The notes under the pieces: generated by a model
Seen by the model: the letters and a program-made list of their open reading frames with translations, nothing else
Told to the model about the DNA's origin: nothing
Database searches by the model: none
Assembly: GCA_036383515.1 (NCBI GenBank)
Contig: DASVOE010000020.1
Coordinates: 1 to 64,000 of the forward strand
Length of the DNA: 64,000 nucleotides
Direction of reading: 5' to 3'
DNA from: CADEDV01 sp036383515
Lineage (GTDB): Bacteria; Bacteroidota; Bacteroidia; Chitinophagales; Chitinophagaceae
Made by a program: the position numbers and the translations under genes
In this document: positions 24,487 to 34,065 of the stretch, in pieces
Numbering within the stretch: position 1 is the stretch's first letter
How the letters are laid out: every line of letters starts with the position of its first letter

Positions 24487-27400
24487 ATGATAAAAAGATT
24501 TATAGAAAGGCCGGTGCTGTCTACAGTTGTATCCATCATCATTCTTTTACTGGGATCAATATCCTTATTTTCTTTGCCCATCACGTTGTTCCCCGATATC
24601 GCTCCGCCCACGGTGCAGGTAACAGCATCCTATCCCGGAGCTAATGCTGAAGTAGTAGCAAGAGCAGTAGCTACTCCCATTGAAGAAGCGATCAATGGTG
24701 TGGAAAACATGACGTATATGACTTCCTCATCCAGCAACGACGGCTCGATGACGATCAATGTTTTTTTTAAAGTGGGTACTAATCCCGATCTCGCAGCAGT
24801 GAATGTACAAAGCCGTGTATCAAGAGCAACAAGCCAGGTGCCGTCGGAAGTAACACAGGTGGGCATATCAACACAGAAGCAGCAAAACAGTATGATTTAT
24901 GTGCCGCTGATATACAGCACCGATACGGCCTATGATGAAACGTTCTTACAGAACTATACCAGGATCAATATCATTCCTGAATTGCAACGTATACCCGGCG
25001 TAGGCCAGGCATTTATATTCGGAGCAAAAGATTACTCCATGCGTATCTGGCTTAAGCCTGATCGCTTAACCGCCAATAATCTTTCTCCACAGGAAGTAGT
25101 GAATGCAATCAGGGAACAAAATGTGGAAGCGGCACCGGGAAGATTCGGAGCAAACAGTGAGCAAGCCTTTGAATACATCATTAAATACAAAGGAAAACTC
25201 TCCAAGAACCTGGATTATGAAAATATTATTTTGAAATCATCACCCGGTGGTTCCACCATCCGGTTAAAAGATGTTGCACGAGTAGAGTTTGGTTCACTTT
25301 CCTATGGCATCAACCTTACCGTGTTGGGAAAGGCCGGCACCGGCATGGGAATTTTTCAAACAGCCGGCTCCAATGCTAATGATATACTTACTGCGGCGGA
25401 AGAAGTAATGGAAAAAGCGGCAGCCAATTTTCCTAAAGGCATTCATTATTTTAATATGTACAGTGCCAAAGATTTTTTGGATGAATCTATTGCGCAGGTA
25501 GAAGAAACATTGATAATCGCATTTGTACTGGTGTTTTTGGTAGTGTTTATTTTCCTGCAGGATTTCCGTTCTACCTTAATTCCTGCGATTGCGGTGCCGG
25601 TTGCATTGATCGGAACATTTTTCTTCATGCAATTGTTTGGATTTACTATCAACCTGCTTACGTTGTTTGCACTGGTGCTTGCTATTGGTATCGTGGTAGA
25701 TGATGCGATTGTAGTGGTAGAAGCTGTGCATACAAAAATGGAACGAACAGGGTTGCCTGCACGGGAGGCAACGATACAGGCCATGCGTGAAATAACCAGT
25801 CCCATTATTTCTATTACACTGGTGATGGCAGCGGTATTTGTGCCGGTTGGTTTTATGCAGGGACCCGCAGGTATATTTTATAAACAGTTTGCATTTACGC
25901 TGGCCACGGCTATTCTGATTTCTGCCGTAAATGCGTTGACATTAAGTCCTGCATTATGTGCATTGTTTTTAAAGAACCCGCATAATGGAGAAACGAAGAA
26001 AGGATTCAGCCAACGATTCTTTAGCGGATTTAATGCCGGCTTCGGTGCCATAACAAAGAGGTATGGCCAGAGTATAAAATTTCTTATCAAAAGAAAATGG
26101 ATTGCCATCACTGCATTGCTGCTAATTGTTGGTACTACTTTCTGGATGATGCAAAAAGCGCCTACGGGTTTTATTCCCACCGAAGACCAGGGATTTATTC
26201 TTTATTCAGCCAACCTTCCGCCCGGCGCCTCACTGGACAGAACACAAAAAGTGATGGATAAGGTGGATAGTTTGTTAAGCCAGGTAGAAGCCATTGAAAA
26301 ACGGGGAGCAGTAACAGGATTGAATTTTATTGCGAATGCCTCCGCATCTAATTATGCAATTGGGTTTATCCATATGAAAGCTCCGGGTAAAAGAGGAAAA
26401 GTAAGCAAGGTGGAAGATGTAATGGGAGTGATAAACCAAAAGCTGAGTGTAATAAAGGAAGCACAGATTTTTCTTTTTCAATTTCCTACGGTGCAGGGAT
26501 TTGGAAACACCAGCGGTTTTGAATTTATTCTCCAGGACAGAAGCGGTGGTCCATTGGATAAATTATCCGGAACAGCCTATGGTCTTATTGGTGCATTGAT
26601 GCAACGAAAAGAAATTGCTTATGCGTTTACAACTTTCAATACCGGCAATCCTCAATACATGCTGGATATTGATGAAGAAAGAACAAAACAATTAGGCATT
26701 TCCATCAATGACCTGCTGCAAACATTACAGATTTACTATGGCAGCAGTTTTACATCTGACTTTAATCGTTTCGGAAAATTTTACCGGGTGATTGTGCAGG
26801 CAGATATTCCTGATCGTGCTGATCCCGGCACGCTGAACAGTGTGTATGTAAAAAATAATTTGGGTGAAATGGTTCCGGTCAACTCGGTAGTAAGTTTAAA
26901 AAGAGTGTATGGCCCTGAAACAGTGACAAGAAATAATCTTTTTAATGCAGTTACCATTAATGGAATGCCCAAGCCGGGTTTTAGCACTGGTGATGCTATC
27001 AAGGCCATACAGGAAGTAACACAAACTGCTTTGCCAAGAGGATTTTCTTATGAATGGTCGGGACAAACAAGGGAAGAGATAGGAGCAGGTTCCCAGCAAA
27101 CATTGATTTTTATATTGAGTCTTGTCTTTGTTTTCTTTTTGCTGGCCGCACAATATGAAAGTTATATTCTTCCCTTCGCTGTTATTCTTTCTGTTCCTAC
27201 TGGTATACTTGGCGTATTTATGTTTATCAATTTTAAAGGGTTAGACAATAATATTTATGTACAGGTTGGATTGATTATGCTGGTAGGATTGCTGGCGAAA
27301 AATGCAATCCTTATTGTAGAATATGCTGTGCAACGCCGCAGGGCGGGTATGGGATTACTGGAATCGGCACTGGAAGCATCACAGTTAAGATTAAGACCGA

Positions 27401-27636
27401 TACTCATGACCTCCTTTGCATTTATTGTTGGCCTGCTTCCATTGACGTGGGCAACGGGTGGTTCGGCCCTTGGCAACCGATCCATCGGAACAAGTGCGAT
27501 GGGCGGAATGCTTACCGGTGTATTGCTTGGTGTGTTTATCATTCCTGTACTCTTTGTCATTTTTCAATTTTTACAGGAAAAAGTTACCGGCAAGCCAAAA
27601 CAGACTACTGCTGCCAGGGGTCATCTTTCAGAGTAA
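24487..27636 (+). CDS. RND multidrug efflux pump, HAE1/AcrB family
   Basis: At 1049 residues this is a full-length AcrB/MexB-like proton-driven transporter. It starts MIKRFIERPVLSTVVSIIILLLG (TM1), followed by FPDIAPPTVQVTASYPGANAE, the porter domain, the GXXXD-type segment LAIGIVVDDAIVVVEAVH with the two proton-relay Asp near residue 405, and the second half with GQTREEIGAGSQQ and LVGLLAKNAILIVEYA. It ends GNRSIGTSAMGGMLTGVLLG plus a short basic tail. It exports hydrophobic drugs, detergents or metabolites; the substrate cannot be told from sequence. Second gene of the efflux operon. Confidence 0.96.
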   Translation: MIKRFIERPVLSTVVSIIILLLGSISLFSLPITLFPDIAPPTVQVTASYPGANAEVVARAVATPIEEAINGVENMTYMTSSSSNDGSMTINVFFKVGTNPDLAAVNVQSRVSRATSQVPSEVTQVGISTQKQQNSMIYVPLIYSTDTAYDETFLQNYTRINIIPELQRIPGVGQAFIFGAKDYSMRIWLKPDRLTANNLSPQEVVNAIREQNVEAAPGRFGANSEQAFEYIIKYKGKLSKNLDYENIILKSSPGGSTIRLKDVARVEFGSLSYGINLTVLGKAGTGMGIFQTAGSNANDILTAAEEVMEKAAANFPKGIHYFNMYSAKDFLDESIAQVEETLIIAFVLVFLVVFIFLQDFRSTLIPAIAVPVALIGTFFFMQLFGFTINLLTLFALVLAIGIVVDDAIVVVEAVHTKMERTGLPAREATIQAMREITSPIISITLVMAAVFVPVGFMQGPAGIFYKQFAFTLATAILISAVNALTLSPALCALFLKNPHNGETKKGFSQRFFSGFNAGFGAITKRYGQSIKFLIKRKWIAITALLLIVGTTFWMMQKAPTGFIPTEDQGFILYSANLPPGASLDRTQKVMDKVDSLLSQVEAIEKRGAVTGLNFIANASASNYAIGFIHMKAPGKRGKVSKVEDVMGVINQKLSVIKEAQIFLFQFPTVQGFGNTSGFEFILQDRSGGPLDKLSGTAYGLIGALMQRKEIAYAFTTFNTGNPQYMLDIDEERTKQLGISINDLLQTLQIYYGSSFTSDFNRFGKFYRVIVQADIPDRADPGTLNSVYVKNNLGEMVPVNSVVSLKRVYGPETVTRNNLFNAVTINGMPKPGFSTGDAIKAIQEVTQTALPRGFSYEWSGQTREEIGAGSQQTLIFILSLVFVFFLLAAQYESYILPFAVILSVPTGILGVFMFINFKGLDNNIYVQVGLIMLVGLLAKNAILIVEYAVQRRRAGMGLLESALEASQLRLRPILMTSFAFIVGLLPLTWATGGSALGNRSIGTSAMGGMLTGVLLGVFIIPVLFVIFQFLQEKVTGKPKQTTAARGHLSE

Positions 27637-27666
27637 ACTATTTGTAACGATTAAACAAAAGAATTT

Positions 27667-29100
27667 ATGATACGCAGGATAAACAGCAAGCGGCCAATTC
27701 ATCAATTGATCATTCCTTTCCTTATCATTTTTATTTCCTCCTGCAGGGTTGGTAAAGAATACCAGCAGCCGGAACTGGAATTGCCAAAACAGTTTACTAC
27801 TGTAAGTTTTTCGGATACCAGCAGTATCGCTGATATAGCATGGAAAAATTTTTTTACAAACCCTGATTTGCAACAGTTGATTGACAAGGGAATAAAGTAT
27901 AATCATGATTTGCTTATCGCAATAAAAAGAATTGACATTGCACAGGCAAAAGTGAAACAGGCTAAAGTTTTACAACTTCCTGAACTGGATTTTCAACTGG
28001 CAGCACAGATCAACCGTCCCTCAGATAATAGTCTCAATGGACTGAGTATAAAAAGTTTCCTGGGGAAAAGCTATGTAGAAAATTACCAGGCCCTCGTTAA
28101 CCTTTCATGGGAAGCAGATATATGGGGAAAGATCCGCAGCCAGAAAGAATCAATATTGGCTGAATCTATTCAAACGTACGAGGTAGCAAAAGCTGTTCAG
28201 ACGCAATTGGTCGCAAATATTGCACAAGGGTTTTATAACCTGCTGATGCTCGATAAACAATTACAAATAGCTAATAAGAATCTTTCGCTGAGCGACAGCT
28301 TTGCAGTTGCTACAAGACTGCTTAAGAATGCCGGCATTGTAAATGCATTAGCTGTTCAGCAGGCCGAATCGCAAAAACAATCTACTGCTTTGTTAATTCC
28401 GCAGCTTGAAGAAAATATTGCCTTGCAGGAAAATGCTTTGCAGGTTTTAACAGGGCAACTTCCCGGCTCCATTTCACGCAATGCAGCACTAAACGAGTTT
28501 CCGGTTACTGAAAATCTTTCAGCCGGCCTTCCTGCTTCGATGGTTAGCCGCCGGCCGGATGTTCGTGCCAATGAAATGGCATTGGTGACAGCTAACGCAC
28601 AGGTTAGGGTAGCACAGGCAAATATGTACCCTGCACTGAATATAACTGCTGGTGGAGGATTGGAATCATTTAAATCAAGCAATTGGTTCAATATTCCCAA
28701 CTCCTTATTTGGTTTAGCGGCAGGCACCATTGCAGAACCCATTTTCAGAAGAAGAGAATTAAAAACACAATTTGAAATTGCCAAGTTTCAAAGAGAGCAG
28801 GCCGTTATACAATTCAGGCAATCAGTGTTGCAGGCAGTAGCGGAAGTTTCCGGTGCATTGGTACAGATTGATAAATTAAAACAGCAGGAACAGATTGCAA
28901 CGGTGCAGGTGGATACGTTGCATCGTGCTATATTCAATGCACGTTTATTATTTAAAAGCGATTTGGCTAATTACCTTGAAGTAATAACAGCCCAGGCAAA
29001 TGCTTTGCAGGCTGAGTTGAATCTTGCTTCTATTCAACGCCGGCAATTGGGTGCTATTGTTGAATTATACAGATCTCTTGGGGGCGGATGGAAAATTTAA
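27667..29100 (+). CDS. Outer-membrane efflux factor (TolC/OprM, NodT family)
   Basis: The 477-residue lipoprotein (IFISSC, Cys at residue 26) starts its mature part with RVGKEYQQPELELPKQF, typical of the OprM/NodT family. Two homologous halves follow with long helices; each ends near a conserved GLP/RRPDV element (AGLPASMVSRRPDVRANEMAL near residue 290). It forms the trimeric channel for the adaptor and pump encoded before it. It is the last gene of the efflux operon and is followed by a bidirectional hairpin. Confidence 0.93.
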   Translation: MIRRINSKRPIHQLIIPFLIIFISSCRVGKEYQQPELELPKQFTTVSFSDTSSIADIAWKNFFTNPDLQQLIDKGIKYNHDLLIAIKRIDIAQAKVKQAKVLQLPELDFQLAAQINRPSDNSLNGLSIKSFLGKSYVENYQALVNLSWEADIWGKIRSQKESILAESIQTYEVAKAVQTQLVANIAQGFYNLLMLDKQLQIANKNLSLSDSFAVATRLLKNAGIVNALAVQQAESQKQSTALLIPQLEENIALQENALQVLTGQLPGSISRNAALNEFPVTENLSAGLPASMVSRRPDVRANEMALVTANAQVRVAQANMYPALNITAGGGLESFKSSNWFNIPNSLFGLAAGTIAEPIFRRRELKTQFEIAKFQREQAVIQFRQSVLQAVAEVSGALVQIDKLKQQEQIATVQVDTLHRAIFNARLLFKSDLANYLEVITAQANALQAELNLASIQRRQLGAIVELYRSLGGGWKI

Positions 29101-29199
29101 AAACTTTTATTACGTCAAAGCCGGTGGTTGATGAAGACCCGATAGCTACTCGCCGGGCAGGCACAACAAACGATGCTATGAAATACTATCGCTGGCAAC

Positions 29200-29233
29200 A
29201 AATCAAATCTGTTTACTAATACAGATTTGATTT
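29200..29233. terminator. Bidirectional terminator of the efflux operon and cyanophycinase gene
   Basis: AAATCAAATCTGT at 29200-29212 pairs perfectly with ACAGATTTGATTT at 29221-29233 (13-bp stem, 8-base loop). It lies between the converging genes. Confidence 0.65.
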
Positions 29234-29251
29234 AAGCATTAATCCTTACAC

Positions 29252-30109
29252 TCATTCCTTCACCGCAAAACTCTCACCAGCCACATAGATGGATACCTGA
29301 ATGGAAGAAGCTGCAAACGCATTATCATTACCGGTATGAATATTTTCAGGCTTCGCAAAAACAATCACCTGGCTTTCGCCAGCCACAGTGGCCCTGCCCC
29401 GGTGAATGATGACCGCCGTGGATTCATCAATACCAAAACACTGGTAAGCCGGATATTCCAGTATAGCCGACAGCATGCGGCTATAGCGGCTGCGTACTAT
29501 GAAATGCTGATCAACAATAACAGAGTCGAGCAAACCCAATCCATTTTTTAATTCGATGTTTCCCTGTTGCAATATTTTATAAGTGGATGCATACACCGTG
29601 TCCCGCAATCCAGAGCCTGTCAGCATTTTTTTACTCATCACCGCTGCACCGGCGCTGGTGCCACCGATCACAGCACCATTGTAATAAGCCTGTTTGATGA
29701 TTTGTTGTACAGGGCTGCCTTCAATCAATTCCATAAACCGGCCCTGGCTGCCACCACCGAGGTAAATGATTGTTGCCTTACGAAGTGAGTCCAGTTTCTT
29801 TGGATTATGAACGGCAGCAGAATCAAACCTCACACAATTTTCGCCAGTCAATCTTTTGAATGCATTGTTGGCACCGTTATACGCTTCATCACCCAAACCA
29901 CTGGCCAGTGTAACAGCAATGATCAGGTCTCCTTTTTTCCAGTGAGCTGTGCGCAGCAATTGCATGCGTAAGGAATCGCTGATAGATCCACCACCGACGA
30001 TAAATAAAGAACCTTTGGGTTTGCTGGGTTGAGCAAAAGAAGTCAATCCGATACCTATTGTGAATCCAATAAGAAAGAGTAGCCGATTGATGAAAGAAGT
30101 AAATGGCAT
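29252..30109 (-). CDS. Cyanophycinase-like peptidase (family S51), exported
   Basis: With the inner start MPFTSFINRLLF the product is 285 residues with a Sec signal peptide ending near TSFAQ. The S51 fold is clear: KGSLFIVGGGSISD, IYLGGGSQGRFMELI, then the nucleophile elbow GGTSAGAAVMS and LLDSVIVDQHFIVRSRYSRML. Family members cut beta-aspartyl bonds (cyanophycin, or related isoaspartyl peptides). No cyanophycin synthetase is in the window, so a general exported dipeptidase is possible. An upstream ATG at 30145 would add 12 residues before the signal peptide and runs into a palindromic repeat, so the inner start is preferred. Confidence 0.85.
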   Translation of the reverse strand: MPFTSFINRLLFLIGFTIGIGLTSFAQPSKPKGSLFIVGGGSISDSLRMQLLRTAHWKKGDLIIAVTLASGLGDEAYNGANNAFKRLTGENCVRFDSAAVHNPKKLDSLRKATIIYLGGGSQGRFMELIEGSPVQQIIKQAYYNGAVIGGTSAGAAVMSKKMLTGSGLRDTVYASTYKILQQGNIELKNGLGLLDSVIVDQHFIVRSRYSRMLSAILEYPAYQCFGIDESTAVIIHRGRATVAGESQVIVFAKPENIHTGNDNAFAASSIQVSIYVAGESFAVKE

Positions 30110-30146
30110 TGTTGATTTTTTTAATAGCGCTGTAAGATAATACACT

Positions 30147-30245
30147 GGCCACAGAAATGCACAGAGAAACAGAGGGCCGCAGAGATATACATGAAAGTAG
30201 TGATAAGCTCTGTGATACTCTTTATCTCAGCGGCTCTCCGTGGCC
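30147..30245. repeat. Long imperfect palindrome, GGCCAC...GTGGCC type
   Basis: The left arm begins GGCCACAGAAATGCACAGAG and the right arm ends CAGCGGCTCTCCGTGGCC. The arms pair over most of about 40 bases. It resembles the element at 61294-61381 (both contain the (G/T)CGGCTC-CGTGG arm). It is non-coding and lies upstream of the cyanophycinase gene. Confidence 0.6.
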
Positions 30246-30288
30246 TGAAACAATGCTGAATAATGAACAGAACAACGTATAAGCTCCC

Positions 30289-30331
30289 CTTCATCGAGCT
30301 CATCCTTCGTCAAGCTCAGGATTCGTCAGGG
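30289..30331. repeat. REP-like element with CTTCGTCAAGCTCAGG core
   Basis: The segment contains CTTCATCGAGCTCATC and then CCTTCGTCAAGCTCAGG, variants of the widespread CTTCGACAAGCTCAGG repeat. The related core also occurs in the sortilin-like gene near 59968-60043. It lies at the 3-prime end of the DUF418 gene. Confidence 0.6.
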
Positions 30332-31666
30332 CTTCCTCATCGGCTGCAATCTCCAATATGTTAGTGACCGCCACAACCATTCAAAAGGACCGAAGAGGAA
30401 ATAACGCAACCAGATAGAAGAAAAGATGAGCTGAAAGATCCACACAGAAAAGACAACATAATAGAGCTCATGAAAACGCAGCTTATTATAAAAATCAAAA
30501 CCATAGCCATAGAAAAACCAGGTGCAGATGATACTTTGCATAAGGTAATTGGTAAAAGCCATCTGCCCTACGTTAGATAAAGCTTTCATCAGCCACGGCA
30601 CCAGGTTACTCCGGAAAATAAGCATCACCAAACTGGCATGACCAATGGTTATTGGTATACGCCGGAATTCGGCAAATATCCAGTGCCCGCTGGTATAAGT
30701 ATCCAGGTAGTTGCCAAATCCGAGAGAGATACTTTCGATCCAACCCGTTTGCACCAATACCCATGCTACCGGGATACCAATGCCATAGCCCAATAGCAAG
30801 CCCATGACATAGGTAGATGTTCGCACCTTATTGGAAAAATAACCCCAACCAAAAAGTGCCATCCCGAGAAACATCATACAGAGCATGTCCCAGGGATCAC
30901 CATACATGTAACCCACTTCATTGCCGACATTGATAGGAATAAAATAATTGAAGATGGTACCATACCCCGAATGCATCTTGCGGAGATTGCGGTTGGTAAA
31001 AGTGGTATCCGGTGGCTTGTTGTCGTTTCTCTCCCGCTCTGTCCATTTAGCAATGGCGCCCTGCTGTTCGGATGTAAGTTCTTTCTTTTCTTTTTTCGCC
31101 GCCATCGCTTCATTGTAGTTCAATCTTGGCTGCCGCATTTCATTGTAACCCCATTGCTTTTTAACCATGGCGAAGGAAACACATAAGAGAGCAATACATA
31201 CCAACCATTTGGGTGATAATTTCCTGAAAGGAAATAATAACATGCCGCATAACCCATAATAAAATAAAATATCCCCCTGCCATAATAATATGTATGCATT
31301 GATAAGGCCAAACAACACAAGCCATAGTAAACGACGGTAATAATATTCCGCCACGGTAGTGCCACCGGGTGCTTCTTTTTTATTGAGCATAAACAGGACC
31401 ATGCCAGCGCCAAAGAGCATAGAAAATAATCCCCGCATGGTGCCTTCAAAAAAGACCATAATGATCCTGAATGTTTCGAAATCTCTGCCGGGACGCTGAC
31501 CATGCGTAACGGCGTACCAGAAATCCCAGTTGATACCAAAGCCGGGAATATTCATCATGAGTATGCCAAGCAGGGCAACGCCACGAATGGCATCAATACT
31601 TTTGATACGATCCGTAAAAGCTACAGGCTGTGGAGTGAGTGCAGCGGATGATATTGACTGATCCAT
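30326..31666 (-). CDS. DUF418 family membrane protein (first copy)
   Basis: The 446-residue protein has the DUF418/YeiB layout: RIKSIDAIRGVALLGILMMNI near residues 20-40, eight or more membrane helices, the conserved FEGTMRGLFSMLFGAGMVLF, and the C-terminal domain with IGHASLVMLIFRS ... ALSNVGQMAFTNYLMQSIICTWFFYGYG. A charged cytosolic loop (EKKELTSEQQGAIAKWTERERNDN) splits the two halves. Function is unknown; the family is related to acyltransferase-like and heparan-acetyltransferase-like membrane proteins. It is paralogous to the gene 26 bases upstream, and both are probably in one operon. Its last bases abut a REP-like element. Confidence 0.88.
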   Translation of the reverse strand: MDQSISSAALTPQPVAFTDRIKSIDAIRGVALLGILMMNIPGFGINWDFWYAVTHGQRPGRDFETFRIIMVFFEGTMRGLFSMLFGAGMVLFMLNKKEAPGGTTVAEYYYRRLLWLVLFGLINAYILLWQGDILFYYGLCGMLLFPFRKLSPKWLVCIALLCVSFAMVKKQWGYNEMRQPRLNYNEAMAAKKEKKELTSEQQGAIAKWTERERNDNKPPDTTFTNRNLRKMHSGYGTIFNYFIPINVGNEVGYMYGDPWDMLCMMFLGMALFGWGYFSNKVRTSTYVMGLLLGYGIGIPVAWVLVQTGWIESISLGFGNYLDTYTSGHWIFAEFRRIPITIGHASLVMLIFRSNLVPWLMKALSNVGQMAFTNYLMQSIICTWFFYGYGFDFYNKLRFHELYYVVFSVWIFQLIFSSIWLRYFLFGPFEWLWRSLTYWRLQPMRKP

Positions 31667-31692
31667 ACAGGTAGTTTGAAGTAAGTGAAAAA

Positions 31693-33183
31693 TCAGGAGG
31701 CCTGGTGTGTGGTGATTATTTTTTTATTGGGTAACCATTTACGGTAGATCAAACAACCCCATAACCATTCCAGCGGGCCCTGCGCATAATACCGCAACCA
31801 CAACACGGAAAAAATAACCTGCACCATGATTATTTCCAGCATCATAAAGTATAACTGCCATTGACTCATCCGGCCAAAATAACCAAAGCCATAACCATAG
31901 AAAAAGAAGCTGCAGATGATCGTTTGCATAGTATAATTGGTGAGAGCCAGTTTACCCGTTGCTGCCATGGCCATCCATAACCAGTGAAGCAGGCGTGTAT
32001 GCAACAAACCGATAACGAGGGATGCATAGCCCAGTGCCATAGTCATATTTTCAACAATCTGCCACTGGTCATAAGGCAAAGCATGTTTATCAATATAGGT
32101 TGTATAATCGGGTAGTCTTGCATTATTGAAAGAGATACGGTACCACGAAAATGCGAGCCCGGCAATGATCAGTAGCACTCCTATCCCTATATAGCGGGAA
32201 GCTGCATAGCGTTTATTAAAAAACCCAATTGTGTATAATGCCATGCCCAGGAACATAAGGGCAGCTATCTCCCATATTCCTTTGCGATAGAGCCAGAAGG
32301 ATTCTTTATCCTGTGAGCGGCTCATGGCATGATACGACACATCGGTATACTTCTTAGATCGCATGGCTTTGTTCTCTGCTTTCACCTGTGCCGAATCATA
32401 TTTCATTGCTTTTATCATTCCCTTCCACTTTCCTTTTTCTTCTGCCTGCTTTTTAGTGAGGGTATCATTTTTCTTTGCAAGCGAATCAGCGATCTTGTTT
32501 TTTACCAGCACATCTTTCAGCAGCACCGTGTCTTTGATACGATCGGTACTGTCCTTTTTTGCACGGGTAGTGCTATCCTGTTTGAATTTTTTCTCCACAT
32601 CTTTAACAGCGAGGAATTTTTTATAATCTTTTTTATCATCAGCATAGTTCCAGTATTGTTTGCCCGTATAGATCAATGTGCAAACAAGAGCCGCTATTAA
32701 AAGACCCCTTGTTTTTAACCGCCAGAAACCAAATAATAAAACACCAAGTACTCCAAAAGGAAATAGAATATCAGAAGGCCATACTAAAATAAAAGCATTG
32801 AATACACCAAAGGCCATCAGCCATAGCTGTCTGCGGATGTAAGCATCATGCGTAGCAAGAGTGGTGGGATGTTTTTTTTGCATGAATGCAATGATACCGG
32901 CGCCAAACACCAGCGATAGCAGAGCCAGCATTTTTCCTTCGAACAAAACAGACACGATAGTGAACAGCTTATAATTGCCGCCATGTGTGCCGTAATAGAA
33001 AAGATTTTGTTGCGAAGTGCTGAGCCCGCCAAACTCCCAGCTACTCACGAAGAGCAATCCTAACAGACCAATGCCCCGTAAAACATCTAATGAAAAAAGG
33101 GAAGGCTGACCAGGAGCTGCAATATGATGGGGTGTTATGGGTTGTTCGGTGCCGGCTCCCGGGGTGTTGAAGATATTACTCAT
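31693..33183 (-). CDS. DUF418 family membrane protein (second copy, with long charged insert)
   Basis: This 496-residue paralogue of the next gene has the same landmarks (FSLDVLRGIGLLGLLFVSS near residues 30-48, FEGKMLALLSLVFGAGIIAFM, ATGKLALTNYTMQTIICSFFFYGYG). The loop between the two halves is about 90 residues long and extremely Lys/Asp-rich (near 180-275: KDYKKFLAVKDVEKKFKQDS ... KKDSTDRIKD ... KKNDTLTKKQAEEKGK). Such a loop would be unstructured or coiled. The gene starts the DUF418 pair and has a plausible promoter at 33219-33248. Confidence 0.87.
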   Translation of the reverse strand: MSNIFNTPGAGTEQPITPHHIAAPGQPSLFSLDVLRGIGLLGLLFVSSWEFGGLSTSQQNLFYYGTHGGNYKLFTIVSVLFEGKMLALLSLVFGAGIIAFMQKKHPTTLATHDAYIRRQLWLMAFGVFNAFILVWPSDILFPFGVLGVLLFGFWRLKTRGLLIAALVCTLIYTGKQYWNYADDKKDYKKFLAVKDVEKKFKQDSTTRAKKDSTDRIKDTVLLKDVLVKNKIADSLAKKNDTLTKKQAEEKGKWKGMIKAMKYDSAQVKAENKAMRSKKYTDVSYHAMSRSQDKESFWLYRKGIWEIAALMFLGMALYTIGFFNKRYAASRYIGIGVLLIIAGLAFSWYRISFNNARLPDYTTYIDKHALPYDQWQIVENMTMALGYASLVIGLLHTRLLHWLWMAMAATGKLALTNYTMQTIICSFFFYGYGFGYFGRMSQWQLYFMMLEIIMVQVIFSVLWLRYYAQGPLEWLWGCLIYRKWLPNKKIITTHQAS

Positions 33184-33218
33184 GTTGGTAGTTTTGGAGT
33201 TTCCCGGGTACCTCTTAC

Positions 33219-33248
33219 TAAATATATATTTAAAATATTGGATACAAG
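33219..33248 (-). promoter_or_regulatory. Predicted promoter of the DUF418 pair
   Basis: On the minus strand CTTG, an 18-base spacer and TATATTTA (TAnnTTTG with one mismatch) are present about 40 bases before the ATG at 33183. Confidence 0.42.
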
Positions 33249-33277
33249 AAAAAAAATCAGTGAGCCTCCATTTGTTT

Positions 33278-34033
33278 TTAAAAATGGTATTCCTTTTTTA
33301 ATGCATTAATGAGTTGAATAGCTGCATCTAAGGGTTCACTATAATATTTTTCTACACGCCGGCTTAGATTGTATCTTCTGTTATCTAAGGCATGCATAAA
33401 ATGGCTGAGCTGTTTTTTATCTGTGGTCAGTAAGGGTATATCCAGCCTTAACAGCGAATCACGGGCTTCCGGATAAAGAAATAATAAGTTGTTGAGTTTA
33501 TCATCTTCTATAAAACTGAATAATTCTCTATAGGCCTGCCTGTATTCGGCACCATAGGCCATGTCTACATCTCCCCTTCCAAACTGGTTGGTTAATGCCT
33601 GGTCATATTCATTGATCAGCTTTACCAGGTCAAAACTTTTAAAATAGCGAAGAGAGCCAGAGTTTTTCAACTGCTCCAGGGTGGTTGTTTTCACCGTAAA
33701 AAAAGTACCTGCCTCTGCCTTAGATGCATAATAATATAAAGTAGCGCCGGGCACTTTAATGGAATCATGCTGGCGCATCAACGCAAGCATTTTTTCCTGG
33801 CTGAGAATGATCTCTTTCAGGGTTTTGATATTGCTGGCTAAAGTGGCAGTATCGCTAATAAGATCGGAAAGCAGGGCCTGTGCAAATTGTTTCGCCCTGT
33901 TGTGCTCAACATAATGCTCCCGCTGGTTCTCTACAAAAAAGCCCAGTGTCACCGCAAGAAAGAGCATGAAAAACTCATAAAAATAATGCTTCCATTTTTG
34001 GCGCGGTGTATGGGAATGCTGATGAACTTCCAT
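33278..34033 (-). CDS. Single-pass membrane protein of a common Bacteroidota family (DUF6090-like)
   Basis: The 251-residue protein starts MEVHQHSHTPRQKWKHYFYEF, has one membrane helix near residues 20-37 (FFMLFLAVTLGFFVEN) and a long helical periplasmic part (QREHYVEHNRAKQFAQALLSDL ...). I know this pattern (KWKHYxxEFxMLFLAVxxGFxxENxREH) from many Bacteroidota proteins annotated as hypothetical or DUF6090; no function is established. The lipoprotein gene on the same strand ends 32 bases upstream, so they are probably cotranscribed. Confidence 0.75.
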   Translation of the reverse strand: MEVHQHSHTPRQKWKHYFYEFFMLFLAVTLGFFVENQREHYVEHNRAKQFAQALLSDLISDTATLASNIKTLKEIILSQEKMLALMRQHDSIKVPGATLYYYASKAEAGTFFTVKTTTLEQLKNSGSLRYFKSFDLVKLINEYDQALTNQFGRGDVDMAYGAEYRQAYRELFSFIEDDKLNNLLFLYPEARDSLLRLDIPLLTTDKKQLSHFMHALDNRRYNLSRRVEKYYSEPLDAAIQLINALKKEYHF

Positions 34034-34065
34034 GTTATAAGATCAGAGCAGTGGCATTACGGCGG

